Below, in pieces: positions 36,142 to 49,648 of a DNA stretch of 64,000 bases. Origin of the DNA: Saliterribacillus persicus (GTDB taxonomy: Bacteria; Bacillota; Bacilli; Bacillales; Amphibacillaceae); contig NZ_QPJJ01000001.1 of the NCBI RefSeq assembly GCF_003337485.1, positions 310,001 to 374,000 on the forward strand, in the 5' to 3' direction. The notes beneath the pieces are model-generated. The model ran no database searches. It was given only the letters and a program-made list of their open reading frames with translations, and was not told the origin of the DNA. Every line of letters starts with the position of its first letter. Position 1 is the stretch's first letter. Made by a program: the position numbers and the translations under genes.

Positions 36142-36920
36142 CCTATTCCCTCCAATTTATATCTTACTGAGATATGTTTATTGACTGACTTACTTCATTA
36201 TTCCAATGCGCGTTTTTCTCATTCATTCTATTAAAAAAACTGTCATTTTAATAAAGCCATGTCTAGGAAGTAGGTTGTGAAAGGCAGTGCTTGGACATCG
36301 GAACAAGGTAAATGAGCGTTACGACACAGAATTTCCATCTTTTTATCAGCTTAAACACGTACAAATCGAACTAGGAATCTTCATGCCATTGCAATCTTTT
36401 TTCCTTTTTTAAATGCCAGGTGATATCTCTAGGTGAGGAAATGCATACTTGGGCCTTTAACAAAATAAAAGCAAGTATTTATGAGGTATCTAGATGAAGG
36501 TTTGAGGAGTTACGTCGTTCTTCACAAATCATCAATCACGTCCTTTTCTTTAATAATAACTATACACTTTTAAGGTGATAAATGGATGGATGGGTAGATT
36601 TTTCACGTAAATATGATTTACATATTAAACCTATAGTTCCATTTTTGCCCTTTTATCCCTTCACAGTTATTAATTATTCCACATTTTACAAATAAATCAA
36701 TGCTATTTATTGTAAAATCGTTCGACACTTTCTATATAAATCTTACCTTTATATTCATTATATTTAGAAATCTGCCGAAATTTATTGATAAAAAGATATT
36801 ATTTTGGCGAATATTATGTAACTTTAGGAAGTGCAAATATTGACTAAAATCTTATTTTTCTCCTAATAATAAATTCCATCATAAGAGTGAATGTGAAAAT
36901 TCCACTTTTAAAATAGAAAA
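36142..36920. other. Intergenic region between spoIIQ and the small peptide gene
   Basis: About 780 bp, AT-rich, with many stops in all frames. I see no credible gene, repeat array or mobile element. The right part presumably holds the promoter of the small peptide gene only near 36150-36230, so most of this stretch is unexplained. Confidence 0.5.
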
Positions 36921-36955
36921 AAGCTCTTAACCCAAAGGAATTGAGCTAAGAGCTT
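36921..36955 (-). terminator. Terminator of spoIIQ
   Basis: AAGCTCTTA and TAAGAGCTT with a 17-base loop, followed on minus by TTTTTTCTATTTT, just beyond the spoIIQ stop. Confidence 0.85.
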
Positions 36956-36961
36956 AAAAAA

Positions 36962-37885
36962 TCAAGTATTTGTCATCGCTGCAGAGGATTCATTCTCTTC
37001 CTCTGCTTCAGAATCAGCGTCGTCCTCACTGTTCTCTTGATCCTCGTCGTTAACGGAATCATCCTCTTCTTCGATGTCCGTATCTGCATCTCCATCAGTA
37101 CCTGTTTCTGTGTCAGCATCTACTTCATTTTCTGCGTTGTCCTCTTCTTTTTCTTCATCCTCTGAACCTTCTGCTTTAGGAGCTTTCACTTTATTCATAG
37201 GTTGATTGAAGAATTCTTCTGGATTTAAAGGAGCCCCGTCTTTTCTTAGTTCAAAATGAACGTGAACACCGTTATCTACACCAAATAAATTTTGTCCTGC
37301 TGTTCCAATTGTATCACCCTGCTTAATTTCAGTTCCAGCTTCTACAAACACTTCACCAAGACTAGCATAATAAGTAGAAACCTCTTGAGCATGCTCGAGC
37401 TTTACGACATTACCTAGAAGTGGATCCTGCTTTACTTCTGAGACAGTTCCACTTAAGGAAGCGAACACGTCAAATGCCGCTTGGTCTTTTGTGGAGATAG
37501 AAATTCCGTCACTTTGATAGTACCTATTTTGGTGTAAAATCAAGGCTTTCTCTTGGTCTTCGCTATCTGCGTTGTAATCATAAAATTTAGTGACGATTTC
37601 CGTTTGCATGTCTTCTGCTACTGGCATTTTTACGACTTCTTCTTGATTTAATACAGCTGTTGAATCTTCATTAAAGTCACTACTGAAATCTCGACTAGAT
37701 TCTGGCGGCTGATTCTCAAACTGACCTTGCTCACTGACCTCCGGTACAAACTTCAACGAGTTTTGATACCACAACACCCCTGTCAGCATAAGAGCTGCTA
37801 GCACTAAATATGCTGCAGGAAAAAACCATTTTTTACGGAAAATACGTTTCCAGTCCTTTTTTGAAACGTTTTTGTTTTCCTCCAT
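36962..37885 (-). CDS. spoIIQ: Forespore engulfment protein SpoIIQ
   Basis: 307 aa (B. subtilis 283). One N-terminal membrane helix (about 22-42), then a LytM/M23 fold with the HVHFEL pair retained but no first-site His (the segment reads GISISTKDQAAFDV), so the metal site is incomplete as in B. subtilis SpoIIQ. It stays in the forespore membrane, binds SpoIIIAH across the intermembrane space, and holds the engulfing membrane. The last 75 residues are almost only Asp, Glu, Ser and Thr, longer than I would expect. A sigma-F promoter lies 21-49 bp upstream. Confidence 0.94.
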   Translation of the reverse strand: MEENKNVSKKDWKRIFRKKWFFPAAYLVLAALMLTGVLWYQNSLKFVPEVSEQGQFENQPPESSRDFSSDFNEDSTAVLNQEEVVKMPVAEDMQTEIVTKFYDYNADSEDQEKALILHQNRYYQSDGISISTKDQAAFDVFASLSGTVSEVKQDPLLGNVVKLEHAQEVSTYYASLGEVFVEAGTEIKQGDTIGTAGQNLFGVDNGVHVHFELRKDGAPLNPEEFFNQPMNKVKAPKAEGSEDEEKEEDNAENEVDADTETGTDGDADTDIEEEDDSVNDEDQENSEDDADSEAEEENESSAAMTNT

Positions 37886-37905
37886 TGTTCATCACCTCAA
37901 GAATC

Positions 37906-37934
37906 ATTCTGAACAGAATAGAGGAAAACTATAC
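37906..37934 (-). promoter_or_regulatory. Sigma-F-type promoter of spoIIQ
   Basis: On the minus strand, GTATA (37934-37930), 15-bp spacer, GTTCAGAAT (37914-37906), against consensus GYATA and GGnnAnAMT. spoIIQ is a sigma-F gene in B. subtilis. Confidence 0.75.
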
Positions 37935-37978
37935 ATCTTTTTAAAAATTTTGGTAAAAGTTCATAGGAGTTACCTATT

Positions 37979-39043
37979 TTAACTTCCTTTTGCTACTAAT
38001 TTTGGAGCAGCCTGATCTACTGTTGCTACTTCTGCCCCCTTATAATAATAGCTGATAATCTCATTATAGCTTTTTCCTTCTTTCGCCATTCCATTTGCAC
38101 CGTATTGGCTCATTCCTACCCCATGACCGTACCCTTTCGTTGTAAATACAAAGTGATCATTTCTTTCGGTTACGGTAAAATCACTCGACTGAAGCCCTAG
38201 CTTTTCTCTAACTTCTCTACCACTAAAGCTTTCACTTTCAATAACCATTTCTTCCACACGTTGACTTTTTGTGCGTTTCAATTTTATTTCAGGTGACGCG
38301 GAGCCAAGTGCAATTCCTAATTTTTCATTCACTTGTTGCTTGGTGAAAATCTTTTGATCATAAAATTTTGGTGACTCACTCTCATCCCATGGGCTTTCAA
38401 CTGATTTTAAGTAAGGTAGTTCATTTTCCCAATATTTTTCAGCATTTTCTGTATACCCATTACTCGTTGAAAAAAATGCAGGTGTAATAGGAGCATCATT
38501 ATACGTAATGATTTGTCCTTGTGTCTGTGAAACGGCTGTTTTAATTTTTTCCATTTTATTGTGATATTCCTGTCCCCATGCTGTTCTGAGTTCCTCATCG
38601 CTCTTGTATACCTGATGTTCTACCGTATCTGTCACATCTGCTCCATTTGGGAGTTTAGAATCGGTGTCTGAGATTAGAAAACGTACAATATAGGTTCTTG
38701 CTGCAAGAGCCTGTGCCTTTAAAGCTTCCATTTCAAATTCTGATGGCATCTCAGAAGCTACGACCCTTGTCACATACTCTTCTACGGGAACGTCTTCAGT
38801 TGTGTTCTCTTTTGAACGGAAAACTTCTACTGAAAAGGCAGATTCCAAACTTTTGGCTTCTACTTTTTGATTTGTTGGTACAGAAGCAGACTCATCTGTG
38901 TAAGATACTGGGGGATCATTTTCAAATGGAAGTACAATTAACATAGGAAGACCTAACATCATAAAACAGATACTTAATAGGGTGATTATAATCGGTTTTT
39001 TCTGAATCTTGGATTGTGTTCGGTTTTTCCATCTTTTTGGCAT
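37979..39043 (-). CDS. spoIID: Stage II sporulation protein D (lytic transglycosylase)
   Basis: 354 aa. A membrane anchor at about 22-42, then the SpoIID domain with VPVEEYVTRVVASEMPSEF, the catalytic Glu region MEALKAQALAARTYIV, and C-terminal GYGHGVGMSQYGANGMA. It cleaves glycan strands of septal peptidoglycan during engulfment, acting with SpoIIP and SpoIIM in the mother-cell membrane. It lies between murA and spoIIQ as in other bacilli. Confidence 0.96.
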   Translation of the reverse strand: MPKRWKNRTQSKIQKKPIIITLLSICFMMLGLPMLIVLPFENDPPVSYTDESASVPTNQKVEAKSLESAFSVEVFRSKENTTEDVPVEEYVTRVVASEMPSEFEMEALKAQALAARTYIVRFLISDTDSKLPNGADVTDTVEHQVYKSDEELRTAWGQEYHNKMEKIKTAVSQTQGQIITYNDAPITPAFFSTSNGYTENAEKYWENELPYLKSVESPWDESESPKFYDQKIFTKQQVNEKLGIALGSASPEIKLKRTKSQRVEEMVIESESFSGREVREKLGLQSSDFTVTERNDHFVFTTKGYGHGVGMSQYGANGMAKEGKSYNEIISYYYKGAEVATVDQAAPKLVAKGS

Positions 39044-39204
39044 ATGCTACCTCCTACTGACATTTTCTCTCTATTAAATCTATATCAATTAAAGATAGAT
39101 AATAGAACTTATTTTTAGATATTGCAGGAGATTTTTACAGCTTTTTATAGAAGCATGGCAACTTGTCTATTAATCTGAAAAACAGTTAGTTTTTTTCATT
39201 TAAA

Positions 39205-39230
39205 AGAGGCTACCCATTAGGATAGCCTCT
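39205..39230 (-). terminator. Terminator of murA
   Basis: AGAGGCTA and TAGCCTCT, loop of ten, followed on minus by TTTTAAATGAAAAAAA, 22 bp beyond the stop. Confidence 0.75.
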
Positions 39231-39251
39231 ACATATACTATAAACAATATT

Positions 39252-40580
39252 TTATGAATAGATAGATGATTGCTCTGTTTCTGCAACTTTCTGTGAAATA
39301 TTCATCGCAATAATTGTTTCTGGTTCTTTTACTCGTTCAATATCAGCTCCAAGCTGCTTGAACTTTTCTGTAATATCTACATATCCACGATCGATATGCT
39401 TTAATTCTGTTACGCGTGTATAACCGTCTGCTACTAATCCAGCTAAAATAAGTGCTGCACCAGCTCTTAAGTCTGTTGCTGCTACTTCAGCACCCTGAAG
39501 TTTAGATGAACCTTCTACAATACAGCTACGCCCTTCAATTTTTAATTTAGCATTCATACGACGAAATTCTTCTACGTGCATGAACCTGTTTTCAAAGACT
39601 GTTTCTGTAATAACACTGGTTCCTTCAGCTTGTAACATCAATGCCATCATTTGTGATTGCATATCGGTTGGAAAGCCAGGGTGTGGTAATGTTTTTACAT
39701 CTGTTGCTTTTAATTTTTCAGGGCCAATCACTCGAATACCATTTGGCTCTTGGAAAAACTGAACACCCATTTCTTCCATCTTAGAAACTAGTGCACTGGA
39801 ATGTTCTAACTCTGTATTTTCTAAAAATACATCCCCACCAGTAATAGCTGCTGCTATCATGTATGTGCCTGCTTCTACTCGATCCGATACAATCGTATGC
39901 TCTGCACCGTATAACTTCTCTACGCCTTCAATTTTAATCTTTTCAGTACCTGCACCTACAACTTTAGCACCCATTTTATTTAAAAAGTTTGCTAAGTCAA
40001 CAATTTCAGGTTCTTTCGCAGCATTTTCAATAACGGTTTTTCCATCTGCTAAAGCGGCTGCCATCATAATATTTTCAGTTGCTCCAACACTTGGCATATC
40101 CAAGTAGATTTTCGCACCGTGTAGACGACCTTTAGAAGATAATTCTACAAAGCCGTTACCGACGTTCACATCTGCTCCCATTGCTTCAAAGCCTTTTAGA
40201 TGAAGATCGATAGGGCGGGAACCGATCGCACATCCTCCTGGTAATGCAACTTTCGCATGACCATAACGGGCAAGTAATGGCCCTAAAACAAGTACAGAGG
40301 CACGCATCTTTCTTACATATTCAAAAGGTGCTTCTGTTAGTAATGGTCTAGATGCATCTACTTCTACTACATTTTCGTGTATTTCCATATCTGCATTTAT
40401 ATGTTGTAATACTTCACGCATTGTATAAACATCTGCTAGCTTTGGTACTTCATATAATCTGCTTTTTCCTTCACTTGCAATTATACTTGCTGCGATGACA
40501 GGCAGTACTGCATTCTTAGCACCTTCAATTTTAACAGTGCCGTTTAACTGCTTCCCACCACGGACGATGATTTTTTCCAC
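39252..40580 (-). CDS. murA: UDP-N-acetylglucosamine 1-carboxyvinyltransferase
   Basis: 442 aa, GTG start at 40580 (GGAG eight bases upstream). Active-site Cys117 lies in [11 protein letters not shown], the fosfomycin target; Lys22-Asn23 (EGAKNAVLP) is the substrate site. It transfers enolpyruvate to UDP-GlcNAc, the first committed step of peptidoglycan synthesis. Context next to spoIID and ywmB corresponds to the murAA copy of B. subtilis. Confidence 0.97.
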   Translation of the reverse strand: MEKIIVRGGKQLNGTVKIEGAKNAVLPVIAASIIASEGKSRLYEVPKLADVYTMREVLQHINADMEIHENVVEVDASRPLLTEAPFEYVRKMRASVLVLGPLLARYGHAKVALPGGCAIGSRPIDLHLKGFEAMGADVNVGNGFVELSSKGRLHGAKIYLDMPSVGATENIMMAAALADGKTVIENAAKEPEIVDLANFLNKMGAKVVGAGTEKIKIEGVEKLYGAEHTIVSDRVEAGTYMIAAAITGGDVFLENTELEHSSALVSKMEEMGVQFFQEPNGIRVIGPEKLKATDVKTLPHPGFPTDMQSQMMALMLQAEGTSVITETVFENRFMHVEEFRRMNAKLKIEGRSCIVEGSSKLQGAEVAATDLRAGAALILAGLVADGYTRVTELKHIDRGYVDITEKFKQLGADIERVKEPETIIAMNISQKVAETEQSSIYS

Positions 40581-40614
40581 GGTTCATTCTCCTCTGTAGT
40601 CCATATTCTATATA

Positions 40615-41364
40615 TTAGTATTCCGATGTTAGGATAGGTGTTCCTATTGTTAAAGTTGTCTTTCCGCCCATTCCTTCTCTAGCTGCTAGTTGAACATTCA
40701 TTTTCTCATCTGTAAGGGAGACTGTGTCATCCCATATAGGCGTATTCCCCGAAAGTACAACAAAATCGTCTTCATTTAAATAATCTAATCTATTTATCTG
40801 CCATAAATTCGATAGCTCTTCTAATAAACAAACAATATCAATAATAGCACTTTTGTAAGAAGTAATACAAGAGAATTTTGTGAATTCTCCATTAAATAAG
40901 ACCTTGGTAGCTCTATCTGTGAACAAACTATAGGTTGATTGACCCTCCTTGGTCCACTCGCTTCCTGAAATTTCATAAATAATGTCGACATTTCTTCTTG
41001 CGCTTTTTTGAATCACTAATAAGATAGATTCGTTAACGTTTTTCTTTTTTTGACGTTTAAAATGATATTTAATGATTTCTTCGTCTTCTGTTATTTCTAA
41101 ACTGGCAGATGGATAAGTTACTTTTATTTCCTCTATGAAACTATCAATCTCTTGTATTTGCCTTCTCTTCTTGAATGTTACCCCCCATGTTTCTAGTTGA
41201 AACTCTTTTTCTTGAATTAGTTCGACCATATCTTCTATTTCATCAAAAGTATGATCCTTCGCTTTCGCTGTATTAGTATTGATTACAAACGCAAAAATAA
41301 CGATTAGAATAAGTCCAGTTATGATTACCCAATTAGATAGCTTAAACAAAAATAAACGCTTCAA
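40615..41364 (-). CDS. ywmB: YwmB family protein
   Basis: 249 aa. A signal or anchor helix (about 13-32) is followed by a domain of the YwmB family (DUF1779). Visible segments: FQLETWGVTFKKRRQ, ISGSEWTKEGQSTYSLF and the C-terminal REGMGGKTTLTIGTPILTSEY, conserved in the family. The function is unknown; it is regularly found between ywzB and murAA and probably acts outside the membrane. Confidence 0.85.
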   Translation of the reverse strand: MKRLFLFKLSNWVIITGLILIVIFAFVINTNTAKAKDHTFDEIEDMVELIQEKEFQLETWGVTFKKRRQIQEIDSFIEEIKVTYPSASLEITEDEEIIKYHFKRQKKKNVNESILLVIQKSARRNVDIIYEISGSEWTKEGQSTYSLFTDRATKVLFNGEFTKFSCITSYKSAIIDIVCLLEELSNLWQINRLDYLNEDDFVVLSGNTPIWDDTVSLTDEKMNVQLAAREGMGGKTTLTIGTPILTSEY

Positions 41365-41448
41365 TTAAAACATCCCCTTTCTATGAAAGAGTATTGTCTA
41401 GAATCAAAGCGTTCATACACATTATTCTTATTCAATTTTCGACAAGCT

Positions 41449-41682
41449 TTAAAATAGAAATATTAATTGCTGTGACCATTTCAAGAAATCTAAGAAGAAA
41501 TTACTCACCGTTGTTCCAATTGTAATAGTTAGAAATATAATTAATATTCTAGCCTCGAAGACTTTACTTTTCTTAAACCAATCGTCAAAATTCAAGGATT
41601 GGAGTACTTGCCATGTAATAATAATAAAGATGACATGCGACATTATACTTACTATGGCATCTTGTGCTAAAGTTTGCATCAT
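41449..41682 (-). CDS. ywzB: YwzB, small DUF1146 membrane protein
   Basis: 77 aa with two membrane helices (about 11-32 and 46-68) linked by the family segment LNFDDWFKKSKVFEARIL. DUF1146 proteins sit between murAA-ywmB and the atp operon in bacilli; no function is known. The start has GAGGGATAATT upstream. Confidence 0.85.
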   Translation of the reverse strand: MMQTLAQDAIVSIMSHVIFIIITWQVLQSLNFDDWFKKSKVFEARILIIFLTITIGTTVSNFFLDFLKWSQQLIFLF

Positions 41683-41910
41683 AATTATCCCTCGTTTGTT
41701 TCTATAATTGATTCTCTATCATCATATCATACTGGTAATGCCGTGACTAATTAATAACATTTCCCGGGAAATATCGACATAAAACCTGTTATTTTTACAT
41801 TTATACATTGTGATCATTATTAAACTAGTTTAATTTATATATATTTTTGCAGCACAGTTTAAGATTAAATGCTTTTATTCGTGAATATTACGTTGGATAT
41901 ATACATCTTA

Positions 41911-42070
41911 ATGTATCCGGGGAGCTTTTAAATTATTCGTTAATTTTATGATTTATTCGCTAACTTTGAGATATATCCGTTAGTATTTTGATTTATCCGC
42001 TAATTTCTAGATATATACGTTAGTATTTTGATTTATCCGTTAAATTCATAATATATTCGCCTTTTTCGTT
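41911..42070. repeat. Array of eight degenerate 20-bp units (family 2)
   Basis: Eight units with an exact period of 20 bp, starting at 41911 and every 20 bases to 42051. Core at unit positions 4-12: TAT(T/C)CG(T/C)TA, as in ATTTATCCGCTAATTTCTAG. No indel occurs although the spacer halves differ. It lies between ywzB and the atpC terminator; the flanking 41683-41910 and 42071-42123 show nothing else. Confidence 0.85.
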
Positions 42071-42123
42071 ATGTATTAGGTCGTATACTTACATTGTTAA
42101 CATGTTTAGCTTATTTCCAAAAT

Positions 42124-42162
42124 AAAAAACGTGAGCCATATGGATAATGGTTCACGTTTTTT
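42124..42162 (-). terminator. Terminator of the atp operon
   Basis: AAAAAACGTGAGCCAT and ATGGTTCACGTTTTTT with a 7-base loop and one G-T pair; U-run on the minus transcript. It lies 22 bp past the atpC stop. Confidence 0.9.
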
Positions 42163-42183
42163 AGCATGTAAAGCAGGATTACT

Positions 42184-42615
<432 letters not shown>

Positions 42616-42663
42616 TTAGGCTCATTCTTTTGTATTGTCTAGAAGACATAACACAAAAGATGT

Positions 42664-44100
<1,437 letters not shown>

Positions 44101-44132
44101 CTAAAAAGAATAGCGGTTTATCCAAATATTTC

Positions 44133-45002
<870 letters not shown>

Positions 45003-45042
45003 TCACCGCCCTTTCTTTCAAAGGTTGATGTGTTTCAAACGA

Positions 45043-46557
<1,515 letters not shown>

Positions 46558-46572
46558 TCACCCCTATCATCT

Positions 46573-47115
46573 TTAATTCGCCGTTACGATTTGGCGTTCT
46601 AATCGATCAAGCTTTCCTTTAAGTGTTCCATCATAAACGGTATTACCGATTTTAATTCTCACACCACCAAGGACAGTTGAATCAATTACTTGGTTTATTT
46701 TTACTTCTTTTACCTCAAGGCGCTGGACAAATACTTTCTTCAAGCTTACTTGCTCTTCTTCCGTTAATTCACGAACTGTGTAAACAGTAGCAACTGCTAC
46801 CTTTTGCAATTCATTTTTTAACGTAATAAAATGTTCGATAACCTCAGGCACAATGGCTTGATTATGGCGATCGACAAGTAAGGAGAGTGTATTTAAAACA
46901 TCACTAGAAAAACCATCAAAAGCCGTTCTAAGTAATTGTTTTTTCTTTTCCAACTCTACTTGTGGATGTTGTAAGTATTTAAGAAATGCATCATTGCTTT
47001 CGAACACTTCTTTTACTGTTAATAATTCAGGTTCTAAGTGGTCTAATGTTTCTTTTTCTTTACCAATTTGAAAAAGAGCTTCTGCATAACGTTTTGCTAC
47101 ATTCGCTTTACTCAT
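46573..47115 (-). CDS. atpH: F1Fo ATP synthase subunit delta
   Basis: 180 aa. Start ANVAKRYAEALFQIGKEK and C-terminal TVLGGVRIKIGNTVYDGTLKGKLDRL are typical of OSCP/delta, which links the peripheral stalk to the top of F1. The ATG overlaps the atpF stop by 4 bp, a translational-coupling arrangement. Confidence 0.97.
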   Translation of the reverse strand: MSKANVAKRYAEALFQIGKEKETLDHLEPELLTVKEVFESNDAFLKYLQHPQVELEKKKQLLRTAFDGFSSDVLNTLSLLVDRHNQAIVPEVIEHFITLKNELQKVAVATVYTVRELTEEEQVSLKKVFVQRLEVKEVKINQVIDSTVLGGVRIKIGNTVYDGTLKGKLDRLERQIVTAN

Positions 47116-47639
47116 CGCTCTTCGCCTACCTGTTTAATGTAGTCGTTGATCAATTGTTCTTGATCCTGTGCGTTAATTTCTTTTTCAATAACTTTTGTAG
47201 CAATCTGTACAGATAATGTAGCAACCTGTGCTTGTAGGGCTTCGATTGCTTTCTCTTTTTCACGGGCAATATCTTCTTCTGCAGATTTCTTCATACGAGC
47301 TGCAGCTTCATGTGCCGCTTCAATAATTGTTTTTTCTTGTTGCTGTCCAGCTTTTTTCGCTTCTTCGATGATTGTCATCGCTTCTTGACGCGTTGCTTTT
47401 AGCTGTTCATTCGCTTCTGTTGATGCTTTTTCAGCATCGATGCGATTTTTTTCAGCTGTATCGATTTCATTTGCTATATGATTCTCACGTTCTTCCATCT
47501 TGTTCATTAATGGACCCCAAGCAAATCGCTTTAAAAGGTATAATAGAATCAAGAAACTAGCTAGTGCGAAAAACATATCTCCAGCTCTGAAACCACCAAC
47601 TTCAGCACCAATAATGAGCCAACTTGCATCTATTAGCAC
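47112..47639 (-). CDS. atpF: F1Fo ATP synthase subunit b
   Basis: 175 aa from GTG 47639, which has AAGGAG eight bases upstream; the first possible GTG (47648) overlaps the ribosome site itself. One membrane helix (about 20-38) followed by a long charged coiled coil (ANEIDTAEKNRIDAEKAST onward) that forms the peripheral stalk dimer. It is separated from atpE by 148 bp. Confidence 0.95.
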   Translation of the reverse strand: MLIDASWLIIGAEVGGFRAGDMFFALASFLILLYLLKRFAWGPLMNKMEERENHIANEIDTAEKNRIDAEKASTEANEQLKATRQEAMTIIEEAKKAGQQQEKTIIEAAHEAAARMKKSAEEDIAREKEKAIEALQAQVATLSVQIATKVIEKEINAQDQEQLINDYIKQVGEER

Positions 47640-47787
47640 AGTCTTCACTCCTTCCTACCAGTCCTTGTTTAGCCTCTATCTTTATCGTTCATCATTTACA
47701 TTTTCAAAAATCTTCTAAAAGTTTTTCATAAAGGAATGGCGAAGGTTGTCTTAGACGATCTTCGCCATTTCTATCTTTAAAAATTTA

Positions 47788-48042
<255 letters not shown>

Positions 48043-48047
48043 TTATT

Positions 48048-49164
<1,117 letters not shown>

Positions 49165-49166
49165 AG

Positions 49167-49379
49167 TTATTCGTCTCCCGTTAATTCTCTAATCAAATGG
49201 ACCGTTCCATATGTACCGGCTCCCAAACCTAACAGTAATGTGAGCACTAAAAAAAGTGGAGAAGTGGAAAATTGTTGATCCAACCACCTTCCAATAAGGA
49301 TTCCTACAAGCGGTGCGCCTACAAGCTGAGACAGTATTGCACTGGTTATTGCCATTCCTTTTAATGTGCCTCGTGGCAA
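49167..49379 (-). CDS. atpZ: AtpZ/ATPase gene 1-type small membrane protein
   Basis: 70 aa from TTG at 49379, behind GGGGTGG. The longer frame to 49502 is excluded because the promoter (49461-49489) would lie inside it. Two helices, with AITSAILSQLVGAPLVGILIG and the family GRWLDQQF between them, followed by LLLGLGAGTYGTVHLIREL (both segments seen). AtpZ proteins with AtpI have been linked to Mg2+/Ca2+ handling and Fo assembly. First gene of the atp operon. Confidence 0.8.
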   Translation of the reverse strand: MPRGTLKGMAITSAILSQLVGAPLVGILIGRWLDQQFSTSPLFLVLTLLLGLGAGTYGTVHLIRELTGDE

Positions 49380-49460
49380 AGAAACCACCCCAATCACATT
49401 CAGAAATAATTTGCAGTGATTTACATCACACCTTGTAACCCTTATCATCCACACTAAATT

Positions 49461-49489
49461 AGCATACAATAGGGGTAGCCTAATGTCAA
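49461..49489 (-). promoter_or_regulatory. Promoter of the atp operon
   Basis: On the minus strand, a perfect TTGACA (49489-49484), 17-bp spacer and TATGCT (49466-49461). Transcription should start near 49453 and give a leader of about 75 nt. Confidence 0.85.
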
Positions 49490-49648
49490 TTGATTTCACC
49501 AAACAATCTGAATATTATACGGACAAGTCAAACCCTTGTGATCAAACGTGTGAAAGCCCTTTTCTAAGTAACTTTTAACATGAATTTCCTTCAAATTTGA
49601 ACAGTTTGTGACACTTCATTCGTATACCGAAATGCTTGAGCTAAAATT

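Noticed and set aside
36962-37885. Active M23 endopeptidase
   Set aside because: The first zinc His is missing and context is that of SpoIIQ, which is non-catalytic in B. subtilis.
49380-49502. 41-codon N-terminal extension of atpZ
   Set aside because: The frame is open, but the atp promoter lies within it and the segment lacks family similarity.
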